DNA from: Coleophoma eucalyptorum
Taxonomy: Eukaryota > Ascomycota > Leotiomycetes > Helotiales > Dermateaceae
Reading direction: 5' to 3'
NCBI GenBank assembly: GCA_026120035.1
Contig: JALRME010000027.1
Location: forward strand, 372,001-436,000
DNA: 64,000 nt
A program made the translations under genes and the position numbers. A model generated the notes under the pieces. That model was given only the letters and a program-made list of their open reading frames with translations, was not told where the DNA came from and did no database searches. This document shows, piece after piece, positions 42,847-55,192 of this stretch. The first letter of the stretch is position 1, and every line of letters begins with the position of its first letter.

Positions 42847-44843
42847 GGTGGATGGGAAAGTAAAAGTCCAGAACCAAGACCAAGGGCCTCTGTTGCCGTG
42901 TTCGTGCAGCGCCGAAAGTCAAGAAGGCGCCTACGCACACCAGCGAAGGCGGGACAAAGGTGATCCGAGGAAAAGACACTATCCGAAGAGAAACGAGGGG
43001 CGAGGTAGGCACAAAACGTGACGTGATGCAGTGCAGCAACAACAGCACTACAGTACAGACGATGCTGCGGAGAGAACGGAGAAAACACGGAGCAGAGTTC
43101 AAGGCAGGTGCTTTGTGGGGTGGGTCGCGTGTATGTGCTTGGAATCAAAGGTGAGGGTGAAGAAGAGACGAAGGTGAGAGAGCGAGGTCATTGGAGCACT
43201 CGGCTGGGTCGGTTGGTTTGTGGTCTGTTGTGGATGACGCTTGCGATGCATGCACGTCCAGTAGGCAGTATTCAGTAGCACAACACCATTCATAATTTTC
43301 AATGCCTAGGCTGCCCGCATGGGAGGTGTGCATGTGGATAGAATCAACATCTCTTGATCGACAGCTAGTTCACCTGGTGGGGCTAGTGCATGCGACCATC
43401 TGGAGACTTTGGACTATATGGTCATTGCTGGGTGAGGGGTTTTTGTGCGCCGACGGTCTGATTGATAATACTACGACGGATTGTCGGTCACTTCGCGACA
43501 CTTATTATGTCGACAACGCGAAAGCAGAAAGACGAAGGAGGAAAGCAGAAGCATTGTCGCTTGCGGGACGAAGGGCCGGTACAGTTAGTTGTACTGGGAC
43601 AGACGAAGATACCGTCAGAGCTGGGCTGACGGAACAGGGACTATGGGTATTGAGTCTGATACCTCTCTCTGTATGGTGGGGTAGCAAGGGCGCATATCGA
43701 ACAGCGGAAAGTAAAGCAGGCATGCTGCATATCAGCGGCCTTGAGATTAAGTACAGTATAGGCCGTAGCAAATCCAGTCCGAGTCCAGTAGAGATCAGAT
43801 GAGGTGAGATAATATTGCAGACAATGATAATGCCTTGGAAGTGCTCGAACAGCGCTGCTCTCATTGTGCCATGTTGTGTTTCCTGCTGTCTCAGGTCGCT
43901 TGATTGAGCGTTGATCCTTATGGCTTACGCCAGGTCTTCGCTCAGCGAGAAAGGCTCTGAAATAAGGCCAATCTCAGCAACTGTAAGGAGCAAACGTTGG
44001 ATATTGCGTGAATTTGTCACCGTCGACCTCGTGGCATCGTGTATTATTACAGCGCGGTGATAAGCCCCAAGTGGCTGGAGGTAGCGTCCATTGCCAAATC
44101 CATTAGAGTGCCGACCGACTCCAGATCAGCGCACTCCCCATACGAGTAAGTCTTTCAATAGACTAGAATACCGTTGAATGCTCCGCCCATCGAATAAGAA
44201 CGAGCTCCATCTGCATTTACAGACTTAATCCTCCGTACATACATACCGTGCTATCCTCTCCATGCTTCGACTATAGTGCGCATTACTTCGTCAACTCTAA
44301 AGAGCGAGGAACCGGTGGCTCAAGCCCCTCGATAGAAACGCCTTTGTTTGGGCGTTTGGCCTTCGTCGCCCAGCAGCAAGTTCGCGACCACCACGAACAT
44401 TCTTCTTCCCCATCTTTTGCACATCATCCACGGACACAGACACAGACAGACACAGACACAGCAATACCTTTGTTGCCTTCTCAACCCGCGTCACCACCCA
44501 TCCCATTCTGCCGTGACATTCTTCTACATTGCCGACTTAGTAGCGAGCACACGGCAGGATTTGCTGTTGGAAAGCCACTGTACGCTCCAGCCTCCATCCT
44601 AAAACCTTGGAAGGAACGCATTCGTCCACGCTAAACTTGCCAACCTCCTTCCCTCAACTCCACACATAATCACCACGCTTTCTCGATTTTTCCTTCCTTC
44701 CGACTGCACTGGAATGTACCGGGTCGATTTGTTGCACTGCCAATCGATATAGGGCGGAGGGTGCTGTCTTCATAATCCGACAATCCCGCGCTCTCAGCGT
44801 CGCAAGTCATCGACGACATCACCGTCTCACGCCAATCGCCACC
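42847..44843. other. Divergent intergenic region with CACAGA repeat
   Basis: 2 kb between cyclophilin (-) and the RING gene (+). A CACAGA-type simple repeat lies at 44431-44460. Open frames such as 43302-43802 and 44248-44634 look noncoding. A strong CGCCACCATG context marks the downstream start at 44844. Confidence 0.45.
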
Positions 44844-46259
44844 ATGCCTGCGCTTCACAAGGTTATGGTAGAGGTGTTGCATGTGATGGAGAGGTCAATG
44901 GGAAATGGACTAGAAGGACGCAATCTGGGTACGATTGAAGCAGGAAGTTCGTCTTCGTCTTCTGCTCTTGCAGCCTCTGCGACCACCTCCAGTGCTGCAG
45001 CTGCAAGCTCGACGAACACACAAAGTGGCAGCGGCGGCGGTGGCGGCAGCGGTCCTACCAGCTCGCCTCTACTGTTCTTTGTTGCTCTAGGTTTTGGAGT
45101 TGTCTTCACGAATCTTTGGTAAGAAAGACCGATACGTGTGATGGGATTACGCTGATTATGATAAAGGATTATCGTCGGAGTTAAGTACTGCTTCCGTTAC
45201 AATGCACGCAATCGTGCAATGCGTGCTGGTGAGGATGGTGAGATCACCCTCGAGAATATGCCTACTCGCCCACATCGCCGAAGAAGAGAAAAGAAATTGA
45301 TGTCGATGGATGAGGTCAATGAACGATTCCCTCTGGTAAAATACAAAGCTTGGGTTGCTTCTCGTGCGAGAGAAGGTCTCCCAACATCTGGTGGTGTTAC
45401 AGCTCCTCCGAGTAGGGCTGGCAGTGTGCGGGACGTCAACATGAACGATATTCCTTCGTCGCCGGTCGACACAAAGCACTTCCTTGATAAAACGGGCACA
45501 GAAGCCACCGATAAAGACCGGAAGAGTATGGACGCCCACACGGCCGAGAAAATTCGCGATTCAGGACTCGAGACTTTGAAGGAGATAAAAACAACAACCA
45601 GCACGGTGGATCAGGCACATGCAGATGGAAGTGATGATGAGGATGATCATATTCATACTGCAGTTCCTCCTGAACTCCTTACCAATCCTGGTGATTCTTG
45701 CGCTATCTGTATCGACACCTTAGAGGACGATGATGATATTCGCGGACTGACTTGTGGACATGCTTTCCATGCTGGATGTCTTGACCCTTGGCTTACCAGT
45801 CGTCGTGCTTGTTGCCCACTTTGCAAGGCTGATTATTATACTCCAAAACCTCGTCCAGAGCGAACTGCGGAACAGGAGGCTGCCGAAGCTGCTCAACGCA
45901 GACCTGGGCGTATGAACATGCCACAACCTCCTCACTCAGCTTGGACAGGGATTAGAGGTAGCCCTCGCCTCATGCTCCCAACCCGATTTATGAGTCCTGC
46001 TGCCGTTCCCTCGGAGAACATTGGCCGTGAAGGTAGAAACACTCGTTCTTCCAGATCTCGCCGCAATCCTGATTCAATGCCACAAGCTGGTTCAGATGCT
46101 CCAGCGAGTGGTACATCCGAGTCGGCTTCTGGTAGCAGATGGCGAGTTAGGAATCCGTTCAGCGGTGTTGCAATGCCTCGTCTGCCAGGACGCAGAGAAG
46201 GACCAGCCACAGATGCTGCTGAGCCCTCTCCAGCTCAACTAGAGGCTGGCGCTCGATGA
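44844..46259 (+). CDS. Membrane-anchored RING-H2 E3 ubiquitin ligase
   Basis: Exons are 44844-45118 and 45167-46259, giving 455 residues. The N-terminus is Ser/Ala/Gly-rich. One hydrophobic helix spans residues about 73-103 (SSPLLFFVALGFGVVFTNLW continuing IIVGVKYC across the splice). The RING is at about 269-312: CAICIDTLEDDDDI, then CGHAFHAGC, then CCPLC, a C3H2C3 pattern typical of RING-H2. The linker is hydrophilic, with acidic ELLTNPGDS before the RING. The C-terminus is Pro/Ser/Arg-rich and probably disordered. Such proteins ubiquitinate membrane or endomembrane cargo with an E2. The compartment and targets are not evident. A related arrangement occurs in fungal proteins annotated only as RING finger domain proteins. 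Confidence 0.92.
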
Positions 46260-47047
46260 GTTTGCAACTATGCCAAAACTCCTATCTACTAGACGATGAC
46301 CACAATACCAACGTCACACTCAAATTTATGGAGATTAATTTGTACAAAGTCCCAAACCACGTACGTATATACGACTCCAGGTACTCTACGCCCTCACTTT
46401 CACGACTTACACTTCTGCACATGTCGTCACCCCTTGTTGCATCAATCAAATCCTCACTTTGTTGGACTGTCACTTTAGCGATTTCCTTGATCTCTTTGCG
46501 ATTATGCACCCGTCTTAAAGACAGTTATGGCTTCGGGATATCCAGGACAGAAATCCAACAAGCCCTATTTCTTATTTATATTATTGAGTTGCAACGTGCA
46601 AGGATGGAAACTGTTCCTTTATCTTTTGCGCTTTTTTTATCTCTCCTGCAATGGTCGGGGGGCTCATCTGAAGCTCTTACATGGTGGTCTGGTATGGTCC
46701 AATCTTGAAGATGATGGTTTCCACCCGTGAGACATGGATATGAACAAGGAGGGATGAAATGGACGGACGAAGGAAGGCAAAGGGGTATGCTTAGATCCGC
46801 GATCTTTAATAGCATAGGTTGGCGTTAGGTTAGCATGTATAGGGAGGTTGCGTCCTTGTCAATCAACACATGGAGCCTTTCTTCTGAATTTATCCTCTGG
46901 TCTTACCTATCAGGCTTATCAGTGACTGGGAGGTGATGATTTCAATATCCCTTCGTGGTAAGTGTTCTATGCAACCTACCAATTTAATGACCGTGAAGAC
47001 ATTCATTGAATGCTTACAAGGAGATACTCATCTCTTCGAGCATCTAA
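46260..47047. other. Convergent intergenic region
   Basis: 788 bp between two 3' ends. T-rich segments are present. No gene was recognised. Confidence 0.45.
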
Positions 47048-48103
47048 CTACAAATACTTGCCTTTCTGAAACCGACTACCAAAATCTGCCGCCTTCCCAA
47101 TCATATCTCTCTTTTGTGCATGTCCAATTCTACCACCCAGAGCCATGTCCTTTTCCTTATCAAAGCCCCTCGCACTCGGATCATCCTCTTTCTCTTTTGG
47201 AACTGCCTTTTTATGCTCCTCATAAAGACTACGATTCCGATTCCGCTCGTTATATTCCCGGATTCGTCTCGACGTTGCTTCGTCCTCCCGACTCTCCATC
47301 ACACTCGGACCTGCCTTGTGAGAAGACGTCGACGCATCTTTACGGCCCAGGACCTCGTCTTCAAGCCTCTGTCGTTTCTGTTCCGGTGTTTCCGTCCAAA
47401 TGGCGCTGATACCGCTCTTCTCCGCTGGCGCTTTGGCGCCCTTCCCTGATGCAAACTTGCGATTCTTTAATTTTGTAGGGTCTACGCGTGAACTCCAATC
47501 TGAATCGCTGGGTGGTACTAGCATCCAGTCGTCCCGCTGCGGGGGTGCTGGTGTGTTACTACTGTTTGCTATGCGGTTGTTCTCTTCGCTGCGTTGCGCC
47601 AGCATTTGTCTTTCTGCTGCGGAACCTGGTGCAGGTGGTAGGGAGGGCCCGTAGTCATCGTCGTCTGATGAGGAATCTGCGGGCGACGACGGTCGTTCGG
47701 AGAGTGAAGCTGGTGGTGGTGCTGGGCCTAGGACCCGTTTCGCCGGCGGTGGTCCTGATGCTGCTTTCGGAGCTGCACTGGGTGCTGCTGGACCGTAGTC
47801 ATCTTCATCGTCGTCGCTGAGCTCAATTTCTCCTTCGGTGGGTGCTGGCGGTGGTGATGGGCCTACTGTAGGTTTTGGGGCTGGAGCAGCTGGTCCAACT
47901 GAAGGTCCAAAATCATCCTCGTCATCGCTGTTCAGGGCAATTTCTCCCTCGTTGCTCGCAGGAGGTGCAGTTGGACCAACTACTTTGCGGGGTTCTTCCG
48001 CAGCCTGCAGTTTTCGAGGTGGTGAGCCTGGCGCTTCTTCATCGTCAACTGAGCGTTTACGTTTTGCAAGGTGCGGTGGAAGCTGTGGTCCTACTGAAGA
48101 CAT
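47048..48103 (-). CDS. GPALPP-motif / DUF3752 domain protein
   Basis: A single exon of 351 residues. The first half is a low-complexity series of GPxxPP-type motifs (VGPQLPPHL, VGPTAPPAS, VGPAAPAP, VGPSPPPAP, LGPAPPPAS) alternating with acidic clusters such as NSDDEDDFGP and SDDDEDDYGP. The second half is the DUF3752 domain: RDDWMLVPPSDSDWSSRVDP, then KLKNRKFASGKGAK, IWTETPEQKRQRLEDEVLG and the ending FDKEKDMALGGRIGHAQKRD with GSRFQKGKYL. This architecture is that of human GPALPP1 relatives, which are nuclear and poorly characterised, with proposed links to transcription or RNA. A nuclear location fits the basic stretch LAKRKRS. The function is unknown. Confidence 0.92.
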   Translation of the reverse strand: MSSVGPQLPPHLAKRKRSVDDEEAPGSPPRKLQAAEEPRKVVGPTAPPASNEGEIALNSDDEDDFGPSVGPAAPAPKPTVGPSPPPAPTEGEIELSDDDEDDYGPAAPSAAPKAASGPPPAKRVLGPAPPPASLSERPSSPADSSSDDDDYGPSLPPAPGSAAERQMLAQRSEENNRIANSSNTPAPPQRDDWMLVPPSDSDWSSRVDPTKLKNRKFASGKGAKAPAEKSGISAIWTETPEQKRQRLEDEVLGRKDASTSSHKAGPSVMESREDEATSRRIREYNERNRNRSLYEEHKKAVPKEKEDDPSARGFDKEKDMALGGRIGHAQKRDMIGKAADFGSRFQKGKYL

Positions 48104-48603
48104 GGTAATTCGTGGGTTCTATTAGTTGTGTTGTGCGAGGTTCTATGCATCATAAGAACGTCAGAAATAGAGTCGAGGTCCAAGGTATTTTGACAGGGGT
48201 TTGGTGGATCGGCGGAATTTAAGCTCCGTGCTGCCAGGCTGCGCGGTCCCAGGCAGGCTGTCAGTTGACGTTGAATGGTTGATAGCTTCACAAACCAGCC
48301 TTGACGAGTTTATGATTGCGAAATTGGTCCTCTATTTAATTTATACCTTGATCCAATCGTTCGTATCCGTACATAACTCCCTGCAACCCTGCCAAGGTCC
48401 CGGGCGATTACGAAATCGATCTCCCGAACTATCGACGAGCAAGCTAGGGTGCAACGGACCATTCAGTAGAACGATTGTGTTGGATCTATCAAACGAGGAC
48501 TCAGGGCTCTGATGGGTTGTTAAGACAAGAACTTGAGAAGTCTCCGGACTGTGGCGCATTTGAATCTTGCTGGAGAAGCAATGCGCCTGGAGAGGTAGTT
48601 CCG
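48104..48603. promoter_or_regulatory. Divergent intergenic region, GPALPP gene / vps8
   Basis: 500 bp between two start codons, serving both promoters. The frame of vps8 is open upstream of 48604, but without a better ATG. No specific motif was identified. Confidence 0.45.
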
Positions 48604-51600
48604 ATGAGTTCCTCTTCTGCGGAAAACGATAGCGGAGGGGAGGATGATGGTACCTCGACAATCAAAGGCTCTGAGGATGGGTATACTACAGCAGATAATG
48701 GGCTGGAAAATGATACCAGGCCCCAAGGAGATCGGATAGTCGCGCTGTTGCAAGAAGAGAGGGACGGCGCCTTTACTCCTCCACAAGCAGGTACTGGTAC
48801 TCTTGCGAGCCGCTATAAACAGATGCAGCTGGATGATACCTCTGAAGATGGCTCTTTGGAAGCTCCTCCTCGTCGAGTTGGGAGCCCAATTGATTCGATA
48901 CTGTCCACTCCAGATGATTCTCCCTCAGTTCAAGTATGCAGCATGCTATACGGGTGAATGTTAGCTGACGTCAATACAGGGTTCTGTACTATCTTCTCCT
49001 GGTGGAAGCAGCATCCTCCCATCTGTAGCTTCAAGACCTGGCCTCGAAAGTCCCACGCCGTCCTTTCGGCCTTTTGACAGGCGTTTTCAATCTCGCCTTT
49101 CAAGCCCGTCTCTCAACACACCTCGATCAGGCTCGCCCGCATTTTTGAAGGGCCATTCTCGCCAGACGTCCCTCAGCAGCCAAATGCTTCTTGAGACTGG
49201 AGATGGGGATACGGATACTCCATCACCGCCATGGGAAGTTGTACGATGGACGAAGTTGAGGAAGATGAATGGACAAGCGTTTTCCGAGGTTGGCAAGCGT
49301 AACTTTGGCGTGCCGACATGTATATCAGTCTCTGCATCTATAGTGCTTGGGACTTCCAAAGGAATAATACTAATATTTGATTACCACCAAAACCTCAAGT
49401 CCATCATAGGACCCGGTACCAAAGGTAAGTCTTGCAAATTTCCCACAATCTTAATCAAATGCTCACGTGTATAGCCATTGAGTCCGGTGCTATCACTTCT
49501 GTGGCAATTTCGGCAGATCATTTAGTCGTTGCTGGTGGTCATGCCAATGGCAGCATTTTTACGTGGGAAGCAGCTAAAGCAGCCCGGCCGTTCCTTCATA
49601 TTCCATCTCTTGATGCCTCGCAGCTCCAAAATCGGACTATGGATGGACACATTCCAAATGTTCCTATTAGGCACCTTGGCTTTTTAGGCACGCGGCATAC
49701 TGCTCTTGTTTCTGCAGATGATCGTGGCATGGCCTTCTCTCACCTCGCGACGAGAGGCTTAGGCTCAGTAGGACGGACTGTTAAGACAACCCGCATTTTA
49801 GGGCGGTACCCGAATGATGCGGCAACGATTGGAAAGCCACGGAAGCCCAGCACTGTCCTAGCATTTGCGCCGCTGCCCCTAGGAAATGTGGAGCGTGGTA
49901 CAGACACTCTTGGTCTGACAGCGATGCTTACCCCATATCTATTGGTTATCGTTTCAACAACCCCGGTGGCCCAGACGCAGCACAAGGCAGCGCGGCCGAA
50001 AGAGGTTCTTGCTCACAGTGCTTTGAGCGGGTGTTTAGCATGGTTCCCAGCTGTAAAGCTAAAGGTCAAGGACCCCAAGACTGGAAGCCAGATCTCCAAG
50101 GTCAAGCTTGTTTACTGCTGGTCAAATGTTTTGACTGTGCTAGATATTGACGAGACTGAGTCTTCTGACAAAGACAAACCTGTGAGTCTTTCGTTCAAAC
50201 CTCGAAGCCGCTGGAAGTCAGAAGAAGCAATAGTAGCTGTGCAATGGCTAAGTCGGTCGGTCCTCGTGGTGTTGACCATCACACAACGTCTTATCATTCT
50301 TGAGGATGGGAGTATGCGTATGACGGAAGCATTCGACTTGGCCAACAAGCATATTTATCATCAAGACCTTTTCTCAAACCAGTTACACACTCTCGTGGAA
50401 CAACTTGACGAAGAGGACCCATCAATGCATGGTGTCGTTGCTGATGCCTTCTTCATGAGTTTTAAGGCTTATAAGAGTCGAATGTTCTTGCTTGGCTTCA
50501 ATGACGTATCCATAGGGACGCTATCAAACTGGGCTGACAGACTTATTGCTTTGATGGAAGATGGGGACTACATTGGTGCCATTCAGCTTGCAACTTCATA
50601 CTATACTGGTGATGCTGATAAGCTTACCATTGGTTTGCCTGAGGATACTACTCTTCGACATTCAATGGTGCGAGACAAATTATTGGAGATTATGGCTGCT
50701 TCCCTAAAGTATGCTTTCGGACAACGTCAGAATCAACCAGCCGAAGTATACGCAAGTAATCTTAAAGATCTGGCTGAGTCATGCTTTGTTGCTTGTCTTA
50801 ATATTGGTGACGTTGATTTCCTTTTTGACGAAGCGTACGAATGGTACGAAGATGGTGACTCCGAGGGCATTTTTCTGGAAACCCTAGAACCGTATATTCT
50901 GGACAGACAAATCACGGTAGTTCCTCCGACAACTGTAAAGTCTATGGTTACACATTATGTGACCAAAGGATTGGAGAGTCGGCTAGAGGAGATGATTTGT
51001 CACATGGAAACCACAACTTTGGATATCGACCAAGTTACTACTCTCTGCAAACAACACAACTTATATGATGCTCTCATTTATGTCTGGAACCAAGCACTTA
51101 ACGATTACATCACACCATTGATTGACCTCTTAACACTTCTGGTCCCGCTCATACAGAATGGCAACTACTTTTCCACGGGCGATGTCATGGAGGATCCGAT
51201 ATATGGCGTAAATGCTCTAAAGATGTTCCCCTACATGTCATACACATTCACCGGACGGGTCTATCCTACTGGTGATACACTTGGCGAGCAAGAAGCCATG
51301 AGGGCCAAAGCGGAGATATACTGGTTCATTTTCTCGGGAAAGACAATAACATGGCCAAAAGCAACGGGGAAACCTTTCCTGACGCAGCCTTCGCAGCAGC
51401 ATGAACCATCTTTTCCATATCTTCGAATGATCTTAAAATTTGACGCGCCTAGTTTTCTAAGTGCGTTGAATGAGGCTTTTGAGGATTCATTTCTGAATGA
51501 TACTCCCGAGAGAGCCGTCAATGGTGGCTCGAATAGGGACATGCCAGAAGAGCAAGTCTTTGGCTTATCGGTCAACAGACAGTATATCATAACAATCTTA

Positions 51601-53466
51601 CTCGAGGTCATGAATCCTACGGACTTTGCAACCGAGGATACCATCTATCTAGACATGTTCATTGCCCGCAACCTTCCTAAATTCCCTCAGTACTTGTTGC
51701 TTTCTGGCACAGCGTTAAAGAAAGTCTTGACTGGCCTCTGCAACTATCCAGGAGATGACCTTGCAGAGGATGCGCAGCTGAGTGTCGAATACTTACTATC
51801 AGTATATCACCCGCCCGATCTCGGGTCGATGATGCCGCTGTTTGAAAAGGCAGGCTTCTATAGAGTGCTGAAAAGTATATACAGAGCCGACAAGCAATAT
51901 AGTCGCCTATTGCAAACATATTTCGATGATCCAGAGGATCGCGATGCAGTATTCGATTGCATAGCAGAATGCTTACGCCCACGGTCTGGCCTGACAAAAC
52001 GACAGATTAAGGATGTTCAAGACGTCATTAAAAAGCATGCAAGAGACCTCGCCCTGCTGGATGCGGGGAAGGCGTCCCAGACGATAGAGTCTTATGCACC
52101 TGTGTTGCATGAGAAGCTCCTCTTTTCCCTGGAGGATCACTCAGATGTTCAATACAAGTACCTGCAGACCATTCTTGAACCAACGAACGAAGATAGCGAA
52201 ACCGCTAAGACATCAATGAATGGCGATTTCGTGGAGATGTATGTACAGTTGATGTGTAAATTTGATCCTTCACATGTCGCAGATTACGTGGAAGTAGCAA
52301 AAGCAAGCGATCTCAGACTAGATAAGGTTCTTCCCTATATGGAAGAACGAGGTGTCATTGATGCTGCTGTCATCCTCATGGCTCGTGAGGGCCAGATTCG
52401 CCAAGCGATGGACCGTCTAGTTCAACATTTCAACAAGCTAGAGGCTGCTCTACTCGGATTGTTGTCTGGTGCACCCGATAGTCACAATGGCGTAAGTGTC
52501 GACAACACTGCCGAAGGTCTCCTTGGAGCATTACAGAAATATACAAATGTCGGGATCTGGCTATGTCAGAGCCAGTCAAAGCATTCGCCTCAAACTTCTA
52601 TTGTTGGCCGAAATAAGTCAGCTTCTAAAGCAGATCTTCTACCGGAAGAAGTCTTTTGGCTAGATCTAATTGATGCCACGGTACAGACGACAAGAAAGCT
52701 CTCGGCAGCTTTCAGTGACGCAGATTCCGCATCACTTCTCGACCAGGAGGGCTTTCTACCTCAACTGCGGACGCTGGTACAAAGAACATTCACAGCCCTT
52801 CTGTCCTCTACATCAACACCATCTGCTACCAATTTATCTTTCCTGCGCATTCTGCGTGCCTTCCTCACGCGGGCGTCTCTATCATCGCCCAATTTAAGCG
52901 ACCTTCGAGCGGTGTTAGCATCAATATTTTCAGCATATGCCTACGAAGAGAGTATCCTCAGCTTATCAAATCGCTTATTAGAAAAAGACCTATTCGTTAA
53001 TGTTCAATCTGCGACAAAATTACGGCAACGTGGTTGGAGACCTCGTGGATCAACGTGCGAAGGCTGTGGTCGCCGAGTTTGGGGACCAGGGGTCTCGGGT
53101 GATGTGTTTGCCCGGTGGGAAGAAAGGCGTGAAATTGAGCGCAAGCAGAAGGCAGAAAGGCGTAGCCAGATCAGTGGGGAAGCACCAGAACGTGGGAAAG
53201 GAAGAGCACATGTCAGGAACGATAGTAAAACGAGCATACTTGGTGGAAAAGGCAAGAGCATCTCGACAGAGGGAGCGGTCGATGCTGAGGATGATAGTCC
53301 CCAAGGAGGAACTGTCGAGGAGCCTCAGCCGGATCTGGGACCACTGGTTGTTTTGGCTTGTAGGCACATCTACCATCAACGTTGCCTGGAGGCGGTTCAG
53401 GTTGAGGAGGTAGCCACAAGTGTTGTGCATGATGGGAGAGAATTCAGATGTCCTATAGATGGGTAG
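48604..53466 (+). CDS. vps8: Vps8, CORVET endosomal tethering subunit
   Basis: Exons are 48604-48933, 48980-49424 and 49475-53466, giving 1588 residues. The N-terminal 130 residues are acidic and Ser/Pro-rich. The beta-propeller begins near WEVVRWTKLRKMNGQAF and includes GVPTCISVSASIVLGTSKGI and VVAGGHANGSIFTWE. The central region contains the Vps8 block (SNWADRLIALMEDGDYIGAI, AIQLATSYYTGD) and long alpha-solenoid repeats with a clathrin-heavy-chain-like segment. The C-terminal RING-type finger runs from CEGCGRRVWGPG (about residue 1452) to LACRHIYHQRCLEA and CPIDG at the end. Vps8 is the Rab5/Vps21-binding subunit that lets CORVET tether early endosomes. The insert between the first RING Cys pair and the His is unusually long and charged. 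Confidence 0.96.
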
Positions 53467-54302
53467 GCTTAGAGGTGTATATATCGTGTTTGTATTATGA
53501 TCTTCAAGCTTTGACTTTTGGAGAGTGATATTGATTGAGCTTGTGCTTCAGCAAGGATCACTTGGCGATTGGACTGAATTACGCACGCAGGTTACAGGAG
53601 CTGATAGGCGTTCGGCACGACATGTGCATAGGTATATGGCTTTCTTACATACCTTGAAGGGGTTGATTGGTAAGAACCTAATATCCTGGAAAGGAGCGTT
53701 TACTGTGAGTAGGCGAGGAACCGGTACAGGTACAGGGTAGGGCTGAATGAGCTTATTTCTTAGCGCCCGAGCTCGCAAGGCTACCGAACTTGTGCGAGCC
53801 TCTAATCCCATATTTAGAGAACTTCACACTGTCTTCTCCCAGAACTTGTCAGCTCTCAAGATTTCTTTATCATACCCATATTTAAAAGCCTCAGTGACAG
53901 ACTTCAAAGTAACATGTATTTGTTTCTCTTGCCACATTATACTCGTACACCCAAGGGGTCTCCCGGAATTCATGCGATAGTTTTCAGCTGTGGTGTTGAC
54001 ATTCGCGACCTCTCAGACACCGGCTGAAACAACACTGTAGCAATGCTTGCCGCAGAATCTCCAGCACCGCCACCATTTGAGAGACCTTTGGGAGAAGGCA
54101 AAGGAACGGGTTCTTCTTTTAAAGTTATTGTCCAGAGAAGCTTGGCTTTTGATCTTATTCTTTAAAAGTTCGCTGTGCAGTACTCTCTCTTTTTATTCTT
54201 CGTCTTTGATCTGCTCTGGTCGCAGATATATTTGGATACCCTTTCGTTCTCTGACCACCCCCCCTTTTTTGGAGCGACTTGAGATTTCTATTGTCAACAA
54301 AC
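53467..54302. other. Intergenic region, no gene recognised
   Basis: 836 bp between vps8 and the next plus-strand gene. It holds the vps8 3' UTR and a T/C-rich promoter segment near 54170-54290. Open frames have no coding character. Confidence 0.45.
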
Positions 54303-54964
54303 ATGAGTTCTACTACACTCGGCGGCGCAACGCCAACCTCCACATCTCGTGCCGCTGCGACTACACTGGCGGACGGTACAGTCATCCTGCAAAATGGTAG
54401 AGTCATCCCTTTCTGGTATACAAGGGTATGTGATCACACCAGCGAAGAAGAGAGAACAGTAGCTGACAGGCCAGTAGGAAGGACAAATCATTAGATGGTC
54501 CGTCTTCCTTGGGCTCTTCGGTCTCCTTTTCCTATACATGATCATCGGATATTGGCATGCGAAGAGTAGAATAAAGAAGGGCTTGCCACCTTTGGCATAT
54601 CATAGAGTAAGCAAAATGCGAGCTTTGTAGGAATAAAATGGCTAACAAGTACCAGTGGCTCTTGAACAGAGAGACCCGCGCGCGATACGACCCGAGCTAC
54701 GTCAACCCAAACATGTATTATCAACAAGAATTCCAACCACAATATGGCTACTACGGTATGAACAACATGGCGCCGCCGCCGATGTACAATCCAAATGCAC
54801 CAGTTCCACCAACCTATCAGCCACAAGGTGCAAGCAAGATAGACCCATCGCAGGAATACAGAACGGCCCCGCCCACTAGAAGGCCAGCGGAAGGCAATGA
54901 CGGAGCGCCCTCTTATGAGGCACCTCCAGGGCCACCTCCGGCTGCCGCCAACCCCTTCAGATAG
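54303..54964 (+). CDS. Single-pass membrane protein with Pro/Tyr-rich tail
   Basis: Exons are 54303-54425, 54478-54606 and 54656-54964, giving 186 residues. The acceptor at 54476-54477 is the one that keeps the membrane helix in frame. Residues 1-40 are Thr/Ala-rich. One transmembrane helix is at about 48-66 (WSVFLGLFGLLFLYMIIGYW), followed by a basic KSRIKKGLPPLAYHRWLLNR segment. The tail is rich in Pro, Tyr, Gln and Asn, with PPPMYNP and APVPPTYQP (PPxY-like), APSYEAPPGPPP and the ending NPFR. Short Pro-Tyr motifs recruit Rsp5/Nedd4 ubiquitin ligases, so an adaptor role like yeast Rcr proteins is conceivable. The family is conserved in Pezizomycotina as far as I recall but has no name that I know. 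Confidence 0.82.
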
Positions 54965-55192
54965 AGTATGACCCTCTCGCTGGATTTCTTAAGATGCCCT
55001 CCTTGGGATTTTGGTAGACAATAAGCACTTGTAATGCTACGAGATAGGAGATCTGAGTATCGGCCTTGGGTAGATTGATTCTCTTGTAGGACTGTATGAC
55101 AACTAGCACTATAAGGCATATACAGATTGGATGAAATAAAACCCATCAATTATTACAGCTTCCTATTTGTGAATAATCTAAAACATAAGGTA

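Noticed and set aside
42600..43148. 182-codon minus-strand frame
   Set aside because: It spans the cyclophilin intron, microexon and promoter; the spliced cyclophilin explains the region better.
43302..43802. 166-codon plus-strand frame
   Set aside because: No recognisable domain and no intron or promoter support; overlaps an equally open antisense frame.
44248..44634. 128-codon frame with His/Pro/Ser-rich composition
   Set aside because: Made by the CACAGA simple repeat and CT-rich leader upstream of the RING gene.
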